64,000 nt of DNA from Prochlorococcus sp. HOT208_60m_808M21 (GTDB lineage Bacteria > Cyanobacteriota > Cyanobacteriia > PCC-6307 > Cyanobiaceae). Of this stretch, positions 45,570-57,240 are shown one piece after another. The notes under the pieces were generated by a model. The model was not told the DNA's origin. It did no database searches and was given only the letters and a program-made list of their open reading frames with translations. The position numbers and the translations under genes were made by a program. Location: contig MWOX01000133.1 of NCBI GenBank assembly GCA_002026005.1, positions 1 to 64,000 on the forward strand, given 5' to 3'. Position 1 is the first letter of the stretch. Each line of letters begins with the position of its first letter.

Positions 45570-46685
<1,116 letters not shown>

Positions 46686-46795
46686 ATCTTTGATATTTAG
46701 ATTTAAGTTTCACCAACTAAATACTTTTTGGTTTAGACACAATATGTAGCTAATATTTAAAAAAAAGAGGATTTTAAATAAAGAATACTAATAAT

Positions 46796-48319
46796 ATGCC
46801 TTCAACTATAAGTAATCCTCTAAGATTGGGTTTACGGCAGGAAAGAGTTATATCTCCACAATGCTTAGTAATATTTGGTGCTAGTGGAGACCTTACTCAT
46901 AGAAAATTAATACCAGCCTTATTTGAACTCTATTTGCAAAGAAGAATTCCTAGTGAATTTGGAATAGTCGGTTGTGCTAGAAGACCTTGGACTGATAATG
47001 AGTTTAGAGAAAAGATGAAAGCAAAGCTATCAAATCAAATATCTGGTAAAGAAAGGGAGTGGCAACAATTTTCTAATTATCTTTTTTATGAACCTCTTGA
47101 TCTACAACAAAGTGATCATGTCTTAAGGCTTTCTAAGAGATTAAATGAAATTGATAAAACACAAGCTACTCATGGGAATAGAACATTTTATTTGTCAGTA
47201 TCTCCGAATTTCTATGCAAGTGGATGTAAAGCTCTTAAAGCAGCTGGCCTTTTAGATGACCCTAAGAAAAGTCGTTTAGTGATTGAAAAACCTTTTGGAA
47301 GAGATTATTCAAGTGCAAAAAAATTGAATAAGATCGTCCAAAGTTGCGCTGAAGAAAGTCAGATTTATAGGATTGATCATTATTTAGGTAAAGAGACAGT
47401 TCAGAATATTCTTGTTTTGAGGTTTGCTAACACTATTTTTGAACCAATCTGGAACAGAAATTATATATCAAGTGTTCAAATTACTTCATCTGAAACAGTG
47501 GGTGTTGAAGATAGAGCAGGTTATTACGAAAGCTCTGGTGCTTTAAGGGATATGCTTCAAAATCATATGACACAAATGCTTGCTGTTACTGCTATGGAAC
47601 CTCCTGGAAAGTTTGAACCAGAAGCAATAAGAAATGAAAAAGCTAAGGTTCTTCAAGCTTCAAAACTTGCTGACGAAAATGAACCGTGGAATTGTTGCAT
47701 AAGAGGTCAATATGGAGAAGGAGGAAATATTTCAAATCGACTAAAAGGATATAGGGAGGAAGATGGTGTTAATTGTAATAGCACAACAGAAACTTATATT
47801 GCGACAAAAGTTTTCGTTGATAACTGGCGTTGGCAAGGGGTTCCTTTTTATTTGAGAACAGGTAAAAGACTACCTAAAAGGCTTGGGGAAATAGTCTTAA
47901 CTTTTAAAGACGTTCCTGTTCATTTATTTGAATCAACAATAATAAATCCTGCCCCAAATCAACTTATCCTTAGAATTCAGCCAAATGAAGGTGCTACTTT
48001 CAAATTTGAGGTAAAATCTCCTGGTTCTGGAATGAAATCAAGACCTGTTGAGATGGAATTTTCTTATGATGAATCATTTGGAGAACCCTCAGATGAAGGC
48101 TATGTAAGATTATTAGCTGATGCAATGCTTTCTGATCCAACCCTATTTACTCGAAGTGATGAAGTAGAAGCAGCCTGGAAACTCTATACACCATTAATAG
48201 AATTGATGGATAATTCTCCTTGGAAGTTACCTATTTATAATTATGAATCTATGACTTGGGGTCCTCCTGAGTCTGATCAATTAATTTCAAAAGATAATAT
48301 TTTCTGGCGTAGACCTTAA
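46796..48319 (+). CDS. zwf: Glucose-6-phosphate 1-dehydrogenase Zwf
   Basis: Zwf starts the oxidative pentose-phosphate pathway, the main night-time NADPH source in cyanobacteria. The 507-residue protein has the NADP-binding VIFGASGDLTHRKLIPALFEL (residues 23-43), SRLVIEKPFGRD and the substrate motif RIDHYLGKE with the catalytic His region, plus the late RTGKRLPKR block. Length is standard. OpcA, its activator, begins 2 bases after the stop, so they form one operon. Confidence 0.98.
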   Translation: MPSTISNPLRLGLRQERVISPQCLVIFGASGDLTHRKLIPALFELYLQRRIPSEFGIVGCARRPWTDNEFREKMKAKLSNQISGKEREWQQFSNYLFYEPLDLQQSDHVLRLSKRLNEIDKTQATHGNRTFYLSVSPNFYASGCKALKAAGLLDDPKKSRLVIEKPFGRDYSSAKKLNKIVQSCAEESQIYRIDHYLGKETVQNILVLRFANTIFEPIWNRNYISSVQITSSETVGVEDRAGYYESSGALRDMLQNHMTQMLAVTAMEPPGKFEPEAIRNEKAKVLQASKLADENEPWNCCIRGQYGEGGNISNRLKGYREEDGVNCNSTTETYIATKVFVDNWRWQGVPFYLRTGKRLPKRLGEIVLTFKDVPVHLFESTIINPAPNQLILRIQPNEGATFKFEVKSPGSGMKSRPVEMEFSYDESFGEPSDEGYVRLLADAMLSDPTLFTRSDEVEAAWKLYTPLIELMDNSPWKLPIYNYESMTWGPPESDQLISKDNIFWRRP

Positions 48320-48321
48320 AA

Positions 48322-49623
48322 ATGAAACCTCAACTAACACTCCAAACCCCTTTAGAGCTGCCTTATCAGGAAATTTCTAATTACCTTAATAAATTATGGA
48401 TTTCAGAAGATAATGATAATAGTGGAGCTAATACTTTTACATTAGTGGTTTGGCAACCTGCTTGGTTAGAACAATGTTTGGTTCAAAAAGGATTAGTAAC
48501 TGGACCAATTACTGGAAATTTAAGTCCAGAGATAATTGAAGTTGCTAAAAAATTTATATTGGATCAAGGACTTCCTATCACTACTTCCCCTAATAGTGAA
48601 GAAGTATTGAATTTGTTGAAGAAAAATTTATCTAATAAAGATTTTGAAGATTTTAGAGGACAATTTTTTGAATCATCAATAAGTACTTTGAATCCAAGAA
48701 GATTAATAACTCTAGCGCCAACATTAAATAAAAATTCAGAAATCAAAACTTTTGTATCCGCTTACTGTCCATTAAGTGATACTCCAGCTATGCAACCTAT
48801 ATGTGGTGATTTAGTTGTTATTAGGGGGGACTCGGCCTCAATATCTAACAAAGGATTAAAAATAATTGATGGTTTATCAATTGATGAATTACCTTCATGG
48901 TTGTGGTGGAATGGAAGCTTGGATGAATCGCCCGAAATCTTCGAATTTTTTACTAATTATGGACTAAGGTTAATAATTGATACTGCTCTTGGATCGCCTC
49001 AAAGATGTTTAAAAGTTTTAGATCAATTAAATAACGCAAATAAAGCTATTAATGATTTGAATTGGGTTAGATTGAAAAATTGGAGAGAATCATTGGCAAT
49101 GATTTTTGATCCCCCCTCTAGGAGACAAATTTTAGATCATATTACTGATATTGACATTGATATCGCAGGAGATCATATGATTCAAGCTTTGTTTTTGGTT
49201 TCATGGATTAGCGATAAGCTTGGTTGGTCATTTCTAAAAGTTGAAAGGGATATAGAATCAATAAAAATAGAGTTTGAAAGAATTAATGGCGAAATAATTT
49301 CTGCATCAATTAATCCCTTATCTTTGGGAAATCCAAGTATTCATTTAGGACAAGTTATTGGATTGAGGCTGATTTCAAAAATTAGTGAGTTTCAAAAAAA
49401 TAATACTTGTGTAATACTTGGCTGTGAATCAGTGGAGTGTATGAGACTTGAAGCAGGGGGAATGGCTAATATGGAATTAATAGAACAAGTTGTTCCAAAT
49501 TCTTTTTCTACATCAGAGTATGATGTTAGTAAATTGTTGGGAAGTAGTAGAGGTAATACCAGCCCTCTTTTTGAAAATTCTATTAAAATAGCCCTTCAAA
49601 TATTTAATGGTTTTAATAACTAA
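48322..49623 (+). CDS. opcA: Glucose-6-phosphate dehydrogenase assembly/activator protein OpcA
   Basis: OpcA is the redox-linked allosteric activator of cyanobacterial Zwf. The 433-residue protein has the family's character: an opening PLELPYQEISNYLNKLW, a DLVVIRGDSASISNKGLKIIDGLSIDELPSWLWWNG block and a C-terminal half ending in the SPLFENSIKIAL region. It directly follows zwf (2 bases) and precedes cobB by 3 bases. In known systems thioredoxin regulates it through a conserved Cys pair; Cys residues are present here near GCESVECMRLEAGG. Confidence 0.9.
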   Translation: MKPQLTLQTPLELPYQEISNYLNKLWISEDNDNSGANTFTLVVWQPAWLEQCLVQKGLVTGPITGNLSPEIIEVAKKFILDQGLPITTSPNSEEVLNLLKKNLSNKDFEDFRGQFFESSISTLNPRRLITLAPTLNKNSEIKTFVSAYCPLSDTPAMQPICGDLVVIRGDSASISNKGLKIIDGLSIDELPSWLWWNGSLDESPEIFEFFTNYGLRLIIDTALGSPQRCLKVLDQLNNANKAINDLNWVRLKNWRESLAMIFDPPSRRQILDHITDIDIDIAGDHMIQALFLVSWISDKLGWSFLKVERDIESIKIEFERINGEIISASINPLSLGNPSIHLGQVIGLRLISKISEFQKNNTCVILGCESVECMRLEAGGMANMELIEQVVPNSFSTSEYDVSKLLGSSRGNTSPLFENSIKIALQIFNGFNN

Positions 49624-49626
49624 TAG

Positions 49627-51018
49627 ATGCCTTGTGTAATATCTTCTCCTTCAACTGATAGTGGAAAAACTACATTATCGCTTTTGCTATCTTGTTGGGC
49701 GTTCTCAAAAGGTATAAAGTTACAAACTTTCAAGGTTGGCCCAGATTATCTTGATCAACAACAACTTAGTTCAATTGGCCAACCTATTTGTAGGAATTTA
49801 GATATTTTTTTAAGTGGTGAGGAATGGGTTCAAGAATGTTTTTTTAAACATTCTTTGAAATATGAATTCTCATTAATTGAAGGTGCAATGGGTCTATTTG
49901 ATGGATTAGGGGCAACAACCTATTCAAGCACAGCAAATATTTCTAAACTTCTTGATGCTCCAATAATTTTTATTGTTAATGCTAGAGGTCAAGTAGCTTC
50001 TCTTCTGGCGACTATTCGAGGTTTTAGAGATTTTGATAGTGAGTTGTCAATATCAGGAATTATATTTAACAACGTTAATTCAGATAGACATAAAAAATTG
50101 ATCAAGGAGGTTTTTAAAAATGAAGAAATCGAAATTCTTGGTTTTTTACCATCTGATTCAAAAATTAATTTAAAAAAGGCTAATTTAGGTTTGATATCTC
50201 CAATTGAAAATGAAAAAGAAATTGATGTTGAATATTTTGCAAATTTTGCCGAAAGAAACCTTGATGTATTTTCTCTTATTAAATTTCTGAAATCTCCTCA
50301 AAAGAAAATATTTAATTCTGTCAATTTTAAAGATTTTAAAATAGACAAAAGTAAACCTATAGCAATTGCAGAAGATAAAATCTTTCATTTTCAATACCCT
50401 GAAACTAAGGAGTTTTTGAGTGAAATAGGCATTCCATTAATTTCATGGAGTATTTATGATGATGAAGAAATACCTAATGAGGCTTCTTCTTTAATTATTC
50501 CTGGGGGATTCCCTGAAAAATATGCTGATCATATAAGTAACTCTACAAAAAGCTTAAATTCGTTAAAGAAATTCCGCAAAAATGGATTTATATATGCTGA
50601 GTGTGGAGGGATGATGATTTTAGGAGACTTCATAAAAGATGAAAATGGTAATTATCATAAAATGAGTGGCATCCTGCCTTTTAGATCAAAAAAAAGTAAA
50701 CTTTCAGTAGGTTATAGATACATTGAGGGTTTAAAAGATACTCCGATCATTAAACAAAATCAATTAATTAGAGGACATGAATTTCATTATTGGGAAATTG
50801 AAAATAATTTATCTGAAATTGATTTTGGAAAGGCTGATCATCAGAAGAAACTTTCTTCCCCATGGAAAATTAAATCTTGGAAAACTGAATTCAAAAATGA
50901 AGGCTTTTTTGATGAAAAATTACATGCAAGTTGGATTCACTTACATTTGCCAAGTTCTCTAGAAGTCGCAAAAAATTTTATAGATGCCACCCAAATTACT
51001 TTTTCAAAGCATTCTTAA
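49627..51018 (+). CDS. cobB: Cobyrinate a,c-diamide synthase CobB/CbiA
   Basis: CobB amidates the a and c side chains of cobyrinic acid in cobalamin synthesis with ATP and glutamine. The 463-residue protein has the P-loop region SSPSTDSGKTTLSLLL (residues 5-20), the GAMGLFDGLG motif, and a C-terminal glutamine amidotransferase domain with the nucleophile in YAECGGMMIL and the HASWIHLHLPSS His segment. Its presence fits cobalamin production by picocyanobacteria. It is 3 bases after opcA and shares TTAA stop bases with the PAP2-like gene. Confidence 0.93.
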   Translation: MPCVISSPSTDSGKTTLSLLLSCWAFSKGIKLQTFKVGPDYLDQQQLSSIGQPICRNLDIFLSGEEWVQECFFKHSLKYEFSLIEGAMGLFDGLGATTYSSTANISKLLDAPIIFIVNARGQVASLLATIRGFRDFDSELSISGIIFNNVNSDRHKKLIKEVFKNEEIEILGFLPSDSKINLKKANLGLISPIENEKEIDVEYFANFAERNLDVFSLIKFLKSPQKKIFNSVNFKDFKIDKSKPIAIAEDKIFHFQYPETKEFLSEIGIPLISWSIYDDEEIPNEASSLIIPGGFPEKYADHISNSTKSLNSLKKFRKNGFIYAECGGMMILGDFIKDENGNYHKMSGILPFRSKKSKLSVGYRYIEGLKDTPIIKQNQLIRGHEFHYWEIENNLSEIDFGKADHQKKLSSPWKIKSWKTEFKNEGFFDEKLHASWIHLHLPSSLEVAKNFIDATQITFSKHS

Positions 51019-51494
51019 TTTATTACCAAATTAAATATTTTGAGAGGAGAACCTAAAAAAAACATTCCAGATAAAGTTATTAATGGTCCTAGAAAACTCC
51101 CTACTATGACCTCAATTTTTGTATGACCTAGGGTTTCTTTTAACATTAATTCAGATTGAGGGTCTAGTTTTTTTGATAGTTTATTAATTTCTGCAGCTTG
51201 AATCCCAACTGATTTTCGAACACCACTAGCATCATACATAACTATTAGTGCTACAGCAACTGATAATGCGAATATTGAGCTATCAAATCCTAATTCATAA
51301 CCTATACCAGATGTAGCTCCAGTTATTAAGGCGGAATGACTTGAAGGCATACCACCCGTCTCGAACATAATTCCAAATCTTATCTCACCAGTTGAAAAGA
51401 AATTGAATACGATTTTAAAAAATTGAGCTAGCAAACAGGATAATAGGCTCCAGAAAAAAACTGAATTATTAAAAAAAGAAGAAAACTCAGACAT
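51015..51494 (-). CDS. Divergent PAP2 (DUF212) family membrane protein
   Basis: The 159-residue protein has about four hydrophobic segments and the PAP2-like signature FGIMFETGGMPSSHSALITG (the phosphatase-like P-S-S-H motif) followed by VMYDASGVRKSVG. This is typical of the divergent PAP2 group related to acid phosphatase and vanadium haloperoxidase. A lipid phosphatase role is possible but unproven. It is 14 bases downstream of crtE, on the same strand, which might suggest removal of phosphates from prenyl intermediates; that link is speculation. Confidence 0.85.
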   Translation of the reverse strand: MSEFSSFFNNSVFFWSLLSCLLAQFFKIVFNFFSTGEIRFGIMFETGGMPSSHSALITGATSGIGYELGFDSSIFALSVAVALIVMYDASGVRKSVGIQAAEINKLSKKLDPQSELMLKETLGHTKIEVIVGSFLGPLITLSGMFFLGSPLKIFNLVIN

Positions 51495-51508
51495 AAATTA
51501 AAAAAACA

Positions 51509-52411
51509 TTATCTATCTCTATTTGTAATAAAGTCAGCTAAAGATATTAAATACTTTGCATCCGCACCCCAAGGTTCAATTGCTTTTTTTGCTTTTTCAA
51601 CTAAATCAGTTGCTCTTTTCTTTGACTCTTCCATTCCAAGTAATTTAGGGTAAGTAGTTTTGTCAGCTAAAAGATCTTTGCCGGCAGTTTTACCAAGCTT
51701 TTCACTGCTGGAAGTTAAATCAAGAATATCATCTATTATTTGGAAGGCTAAACCTATTCCCTCTGCATATGTTGTCAGAGCTTTTAATAGTTTTTTGTTA
51801 GCTCCTGCGATCATCGCACCTGTTCTAACGCAGGCCTTCAATAAAGCACCAGTCTTGTGAAGATGAATATATTCGAGAGTTTCAAGGTCGACTTCTTTGC
51901 CTTCGCATTCCAAATCAACAACTTGTCCCCCGACTAAGCCTGGTGCACCAGCAACTAAGGATAATTCGCCAACTACATTTAATAATCTATTTGGATCGAC
52001 TCCAGGGCTTCTTAAAGAGACCATTTCAAAGGCCCTCGTTAATAAAGCATCGCCTGCAAGAATAGCTATTGCATCTCCATATACTTTATGATTTGTCGCT
52101 CTACCTCTCCTTAAGTCATCATTATCCATGGCGGGTAGATCATCATGAATCAAGGACATTGTATGGATCATTTCTATTGCTACCGCAGTAGGAACTGCAA
52201 GAGAAGGTTCTCCTCCAGCCAGTGCACAAGATGCTAAACATAAAATTGGACGTATTCTTTTCCCTCCAGCTAAGAGGGAATATCTCATTGATTCTCTTAA
52301 TATTTCTGGATTCTCAGGACCCAAGGAAAAATCAAGAGCTTCTTCTACAATCTTTTTTGTGTTTTTAAGATATTTTTCAAAATCAGAAATACTATTTATA
52401 ACTTCAGTCAT
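51509..52411 (-). CDS. crtE: Geranylgeranyl diphosphate synthase CrtE
   Basis: CrtE makes C20 diphosphate for carotenoids, phytol and quinones. The 300-residue protein has the first Asp-rich motif [20 protein letters not shown] (DDx4D, as in the bacterial/plastid type II enzymes), [14 protein letters not shown], the Lys of [15 protein letters not shown] and the second motif [11 protein letters not shown]. Length is usual. Located between folD and the PAP2-like gene on the same strand with gaps of 36 and 14 bases, it is likely transcribed with them. Confidence 0.95.
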   Translation of the reverse strand: MTEVINSISDFEKYLKNTKKIVEEALDFSLGPENPEILRESMRYSLLAGGKRIRPILCLASCALAGGEPSLAVPTAVAIEMIHTMSLIHDDLPAMDNDDLRRGRATNHKVYGDAIAILAGDALLTRAFEMVSLRSPGVDPNRLLNVVGELSLVAGAPGLVGGQVVDLECEGKEVDLETLEYIHLHKTGALLKACVRTGAMIAGANKKLLKALTTYAEGIGLAFQIIDDILDLTSSSEKLGKTAGKDLLADKTTYPKLLGMEESKKRATDLVEKAKKAIEPWGADAKYLISLADFITNRDR

Positions 52412-52447
52412 TTTATACCTTTAGTAAAAAAAATTTCATCTTGGAGT

Positions 52448-53344
52448 TTATGGCAAAAGGTCATTAAGAGTCGATGATAAACCAAATTGTTTTTGCCAGC
52501 TAAAAATAGTATTTACAAGTAACATTGTTACTGTCATTGGTCCAACACCTCCTGGGACAGGTGTGTAAGCAAATACTTTAGATATAACATCTTCTAATAA
52601 TACATCGCCACATAATCTGGTTTGATTTTTATCGGAACTTTTTAATCTATGTATTCCAACATCAATAATTACTGCTCCTTCTTTCACAAAACTCGAATCT
52701 ACAAGATTGGGTTTGCCTGCAGCCGCAATTAGAATGTCGGCTTCTCTACAAACTTTATTCAAATTTAATGTTCTAGAGTGAGTAATTGTTACCGTGCCAT
52801 TTAGGTTCAACAACATAAGCGATAGGGGTTTGCCCACAAGCAAACTTCTTCCTATAACGACAATTTTCTTGCCTTCAATTGTAATATTTTGGGATCTTAA
52901 TAAATTAATAATTCCTGCTGGTGTGCATGATCTCATCGCAGGCTCATTTTTTACTAGTTTGCCGATATTTATCTCATTTAGTCCATCTACATCTTTGCTT
53001 GGATTAATATGGCTGATGAGTTTTTGCTCGTCAAACTTCTTTGGGATGGGAAGTTGTAGTAACATTCCATCAATATTTTTATCAGAATTTAGTTTGATTA
53101 TTAATTGTTCAACTTCTTTTTGCTCTACACTATCTTTTAGATGAAAGATAAAGCTCTTTATTCCAATCCTTGAACATGCTTTTTCTTTATTATTAACGTA
53201 AACACCACTAGCGGGGTCTTCACCTATTCTTATTACAGCTAAACCGGGAGCTCTTTTTGCAATTTTTTTATTAATCGAGATATAATGAGATAATCTTTCT
53301 TCAATTTCAAGAGATAATTTTTTACCGTCTAATTTTAATGACAT
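52448..53344 (-). CDS. folD: Bifunctional methylene-THF dehydrogenase/cyclohydrolase FolD
   Basis: FolD interconverts methylene-, methenyl- and formyl-tetrahydrofolate. The 298-residue protein shows [55 protein letters not shown] (dinucleotide fold), SRTLN and the closing [19 protein letters not shown]. Lys56 of the YVNNKEKA segment is at the family's catalytic Lys. It is the first gene of a likely folD-crtE-PAP2 unit and diverges from the HD phosphohydrolase with 73 bases between the starts. Confidence 0.97.
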   Translation of the reverse strand: MSLKLDGKKLSLEIEERLSHYISINKKIAKRAPGLAVIRIGEDPASGVYVNNKEKACSRIGIKSFIFHLKDSVEQKEVEQLIIKLNSDKNIDGMLLQLPIPKKFDEQKLISHINPSKDVDGLNEINIGKLVKNEPAMRSCTPAGIINLLRSQNITIEGKKIVVIGRSLLVGKPLSLMLLNLNGTVTITHSRTLNLNKVCREADILIAAAGKPNLVDSSFVKEGAVIIDVGIHRLKSSDKNQTRLCGDVLLEDVISKVFAYTPVPGGVGPMTVTMLLVNTIFSWQKQFGLSSTLNDLLP

Positions 53345-53417
53345 TTAGAAAAACATCTCCTTTTTCACCTAGCATGCCTATAATTTTAAATTATTCAAAT
53401 AGATTTATCTATATTCT

Positions 53418-54893
53418 GTGCAAAACATCATAACTACCTTAAAGAAATTCTTTTATCTGTGGAGGCGAAGTCAAGTCCCAGTAAAACAACCAATTAAAAT
53501 TTCAAGAATAGATAATCTCATAATTTTTTTAGTATGCATTTTAATTTCAATAATTTCTTCTTATAAAATACTTCTTATCGCGCCTTTAAATATCGCAGAT
53601 ATTTTTTCTTGGTTTTTGACCTTTATTGAAATACTTATTAGTTCTGGAGTTTTGATATTAGTGTCAAAAAAAGAGAATCCTACAATTTCCTCAAGACAGA
53701 TCTTCTTGATTATTACTCTTCTTTTAGCAGTACAAGTTACGAAATTAGTTTTAGCTTCAACCATAAGTCCATTATCTATGATAATTCCACCGGCATTAAT
53801 AATATCTCAAGGAATGGGAACAATAACAGCTTTAGCTTGGGTATCAATAGCGAGTCTTATTTGGCCTGACCCAGAAATTGTTATCAATAATAATTTATTT
53901 TTTATTTTATTAGTTTGTGCTTCAATAGTATCTCTTCTTGGAGGAAGAATAAGAAGTAGAGCTCAGTTACTTCAACTATCAATTTTTGTGCCCATAGGAT
54001 CTTTCTTGAGTCAATGGATATTGATTGGTAAAGATAAAATATCTCTTATTAATAATAAGCAAGATTTTGTTTTAGCTAATGGGGATATATTTTCTGATTC
54101 CTTGCTATTGGCTATAGCTATGCTTTTTACAATTTTGTTTATTCCTATTTTTGAATCGATATTCGGATTATTAACTAAAGCAAGATTGCTCGAATTGGCT
54201 GATAAGGAGAAGCCTCTAATTAGAAGATTGTCTATAGAAGCTCCCGGTACTTTTGAACATACCTTACTTATATGTGGTTTAGCAGAGGAGGCAACAAGAA
54301 TGATTGGTGGTGATATTGATCTCATTAAAACTGGAGCGTTATATCATGATGTTGGCAAATTACATGCACCTAATTGGTTTATTGAAAATCAGGATGGTTC
54401 AAAAAATCCGCATGACGAATTAGATGATCCGATTAAAAGTGCAGAAGTATTACAAGCTCATGTTGATGAAGGATTGAAATTTGCAAGAAAAAATAGACTA
54501 CCTAAGCTGATAGCTAATTTTATTCCTGAACATCAAGGTACCCTTAAAATGGGATATTTTTTTCAAAAAGCTAAAGAAAAAAATCTCGACATTAATGAAT
54601 ATAATTTTAGATACAAAGGCCCTATTCCTCAGTCCAAAGAAACAGCTATTTTAATGCTTGCAGATGGATGTGAAGCAGCACTAAGAGCTATGAATATTAA
54701 TGCATCCGATAAAGAAGCTTTGAAAACAATTTCTAATATTATCTACTCTCGTAAAAAAGATGGGCAATTAGATGATAGCAATTTATCCAAAGGAGAAATT
54801 TTTCTAATAAAAAGGGCATTCTTGAATGTGTGGAAAAGAATTAGACACAGAAGAATTCAGTATCCAACTGGTAAGAACAATACTTTTTCTTAA
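53418..54893 (+). CDS. PgpH-like HD-domain membrane phosphodiesterase (probable c-di-AMP hydrolase)
   Basis: The 491-residue protein has about seven hydrophobic segments (residues 33-250) and a cytoplasmic HD domain: TFEHTLLICGL (His281), ALYHDVGK (His310-Asp311), FIPEHQGTLKMG and LMLADGCEAALRAM. This is the 7TM-HD arrangement of PgpH, which hydrolyses c-di-AMP. The large extracellular sensor domain that comes before the membrane part in Firmicute PgpH (about 700 residues total) is absent: only 32 residues precede the first helix. The start is GTG at 53418. Together with cdaA it completes a c-di-AMP cycle in this window. Confidence 0.88.
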   Translation: MQNIITTLKKFFYLWRRSQVPVKQPIKISRIDNLIIFLVCILISIISSYKILLIAPLNIADIFSWFLTFIEILISSGVLILVSKKENPTISSRQIFLIITLLLAVQVTKLVLASTISPLSMIIPPALIISQGMGTITALAWVSIASLIWPDPEIVINNNLFFILLVCASIVSLLGGRIRSRAQLLQLSIFVPIGSFLSQWILIGKDKISLINNKQDFVLANGDIFSDSLLLAIAMLFTILFIPIFESIFGLLTKARLLELADKEKPLIRRLSIEAPGTFEHTLLICGLAEEATRMIGGDIDLIKTGALYHDVGKLHAPNWFIENQDGSKNPHDELDDPIKSAEVLQAHVDEGLKFARKNRLPKLIANFIPEHQGTLKMGYFFQKAKEKNLDINEYNFRYKGPIPQSKETAILMLADGCEAALRAMNINASDKEALKTISNIIYSRKKDGQLDDSNLSKGEIFLIKRAFLNVWKRIRHRRIQYPTGKNNTFS

Positions 54894-54902
54894 TTTTAAA
54901 TT

Positions 54903-55295
54903 TTATAACCTAATACTTCTTCGATGTTTCGGATTACACCAATAAAGAAGAGCTAACGTACTTAATAATGTTGTTAAAAGAGTAAATCCACCAACTCCAT
55001 AAATGTCTTGAAGAGTTATGAGCCTCACAACTGAATAAGGACCCATACCAGAGATTACCATCGATAAAGATACCAGAGTTAAAGTTACTCCCCATTTTCT
55101 CTCTGCTAAAAGAGCTGCTGAAGAAACTATTCCAACAATTGCAGCAGGCCATCCAAGACTTATTGCAAGAGTTATATTTGCAACTTTTAGTGGAGGTCCA
55201 TAACTTATTATTAATGCGATTATTGGAAGTGCAATTATGTTGCCGATTAATCCAACCCACGAAAGTGCCCAATATCCAAGTACTCTTTCTCTCAT
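54903..55295 (-). CDS. Small integral membrane protein, 130 aa
   Basis: I do not recognise it. It has about four hydrophobic helices (roughly residues 8-32, 40-62, 68-90 and 98-118) with short loops and ends in the basic NPKHRRSIRL, suggesting an inside C terminus. Glycine and proline within helices (SYGPP, SMVISGMGP) could mark a bent or transporter-like fold. It is convergent with the HD phosphohydrolase (9 bases between stops) and lies 83 bases from leuA's end on the same strand. Confidence 0.7.
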   Translation of the reverse strand: MRERVLGYWALSWVGLIGNIIALPIIALIISYGPPLKVANITLAISLGWPAAIVGIVSSAALLAERKWGVTLTLVSLSMVISGMGPYSVVRLITLQDIYGVGGFTLLTTLLSTLALLYWCNPKHRRSIRL

Positions 55296-55378
55296 TATTT
55301 ACTGCTTTAACTATTAATTAAATCTACATTATTGAGAGACTATTTTTTAATGCTACTTAATAATCCTATGAAAATAAT

Positions 55379-57019
55379 TTAATTTGCAGGATTAGACAGG
55401 AATTTATTATCAGTATTCTCTAAATTATCAAATTGTGGATGAATTGAATTTTTTTTCTCAGAAAATACAAGTCTATTTAAAGCATTAACGTAAGCATTAG
55501 CTGCAGCAACTACAACGTCAGTGTCAGCTGAATGACCAGAATATATTTTATTATCCCTTCTTATTCTAATTGTTACTTCACCCAAAGCATCAATTCCTTC
55601 TGTTACCGACTTAACAGAAAATTCAATTAATTCATTAGGAACTTTAGCTAATTTATTTAAAGCCTCGCATACAGCATCAACTGGCCCAGTCCCTATTGAT
55701 ACAGCAGTATCCTCACTGTTATCTTCTGTGTTTAGAAGCGAAATGGTTGCAGTAGGTTTAGAGGCGTTACCACAACTTACTTGTACAAGACTTAATTGAA
55801 ATTTAGCTTCTGGTAGCTGAACTTGTTCACTAACAATTGCTTCTAAGTCTCTATCAGTAATTTCTCTTTTCCTGTCAGCTAAATCCTTAAAACGAGCAAA
55901 AGCATCATTTAGATCTTCTCTGCTTAAGTCATATCCCATTTCTTCTAATCTTGCTCTTACCGCACTTCTTCCACTCAGTTTCCCTAAAGATATTTTGTTG
56001 TCAATCAAACCAACAGTTTTTGCATCGATAATTTCGTAAGTTAGTCTATTTTTTAAAACCCCATCCTGATGAATGCCTGACTCATGAGCAAAAGCGTTAG
56101 CTCCCACAATTGCTTTATTGGGTTGTACAGTCATTCCAGTTAGGTTAGAAACAAGTCTAGAGGTTTTGGTTATTTCTTCTGTTCTTATAGCCGTAAGAGG
56201 AGTTGGGGAATCTGGATTTCTTTTAAAAAAACTATTAAAAAAACTTTTCCTAACATGAAGTGCCATTACTAATTCTTCAAGAGAGGCATTCCCGGCTCTT
56301 TCTCCAATTCCATTAATAGTACATTCTAATTGTCTTGCTCCATTTTTTACTGCCTCAAGAAAATTGGCTACTGCTAAACCCAAATCATTATGACCGTGAA
56401 CCGAGATTACTGCCTCATTAATATTTGGAACATTTTTATTTATATCGGCAATTAGGTTGCCAAATTCACTTGGAGTTGTAAACCCAACAGTATCAGGGAT
56501 ATTTATTGTTGTCGCTCCTGCAGTAATTGCTAGTTGAATAACTTCGTATAAAAATTCAGGATCACTCCTTGAGGCATCTTCACAAGAAAACTCAATATCA
56601 TCTACTAAGGATTTTGCATAATTAACCATATCTGGAACTATTTGAAGAACATCTTTTCTGGATTTTTTTAGTTTATGTTTAAGATGAATATCGCTTGTAG
56701 CAATAAAAGTATGTATTCTTTTCTTGGGAGCTGGACTTACTGCTTCGTAACATGCTTTGATGTCTCCTTTAGAGGCTCTAGCTAAACCACATATTATAGG
56801 GCCATTTTCTTTCCCTACGACATTAGCAATTTTATTTACAGCTTTAAAATCTCCTGGACTTGCGAAGGGGAATCCAGCTTCAATAACATCTACTCCTAAT
56901 CTTGCTAATTGATGGGCGATAGCAAGCTTTTCTTCAAGATTTAGACTGGCACCAGGAGATTGCTCTCCATCTCGAAGAGTTGTGTCAAATATCAAAATTC
57001 TTCCAGGATCTTTTGACAT
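55379..57019 (-). CDS. leuA: 2-isopropylmalate synthase LeuA
   Basis: LeuA condenses acetyl-CoA with 2-ketoisovalerate, the first step of leucine synthesis. The 546-residue protein has [17 protein letters not shown] (residues 10-26), [53 protein letters not shown] and a C-terminal regulatory LeuA-dimer domain (about residues 395-520), so leucine feedback is likely kept. It is divergent from the GH57 gene with 221 bases between the starts. A short inverted repeat (AGCTTA/TAAGCT, 57036-57050) lies in its leader. Confidence 0.97.
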   Translation of the reverse strand: MSKDPGRILIFDTTLRDGEQSPGASLNLEEKLAIAHQLARLGVDVIEAGFPFASPGDFKAVNKIANVVGKENGPIICGLARASKGDIKACYEAVSPAPKKRIHTFIATSDIHLKHKLKKSRKDVLQIVPDMVNYAKSLVDDIEFSCEDASRSDPEFLYEVIQLAITAGATTINIPDTVGFTTPSEFGNLIADINKNVPNINEAVISVHGHNDLGLAVANFLEAVKNGARQLECTINGIGERAGNASLEELVMALHVRKSFFNSFFKRNPDSPTPLTAIRTEEITKTSRLVSNLTGMTVQPNKAIVGANAFAHESGIHQDGVLKNRLTYEIIDAKTVGLIDNKISLGKLSGRSAVRARLEEMGYDLSREDLNDAFARFKDLADRKREITDRDLEAIVSEQVQLPEAKFQLSLVQVSCGNASKPTATISLLNTEDNSEDTAVSIGTGPVDAVCEALNKLAKVPNELIEFSVKSVTEGIDALGEVTIRIRRDNKIYSGHSADTDVVVAAANAYVNALNRLVFSEKKNSIHPQFDNLENTDNKFLSNPAN

Positions 57020-57240
57020 CAGATCGAATAACCTAAGCTTATATTAAGCTAATTAAAAAAATTTGACTAGATTTAGTTCAATAAAAATTTTCTGAAAGTT
57101 TATAAGTTAAATAATATTGTTTAAAATTCTGAAAAAAAAAATCAAATACTTAAATTTTTAAAGTATTGTTTTAGGAATAAAGCCTTTTTTTATAAAAAAT
57201 TTCGATTTTTTTTAGAACTATAGGCACAAATTTAAAAAGT

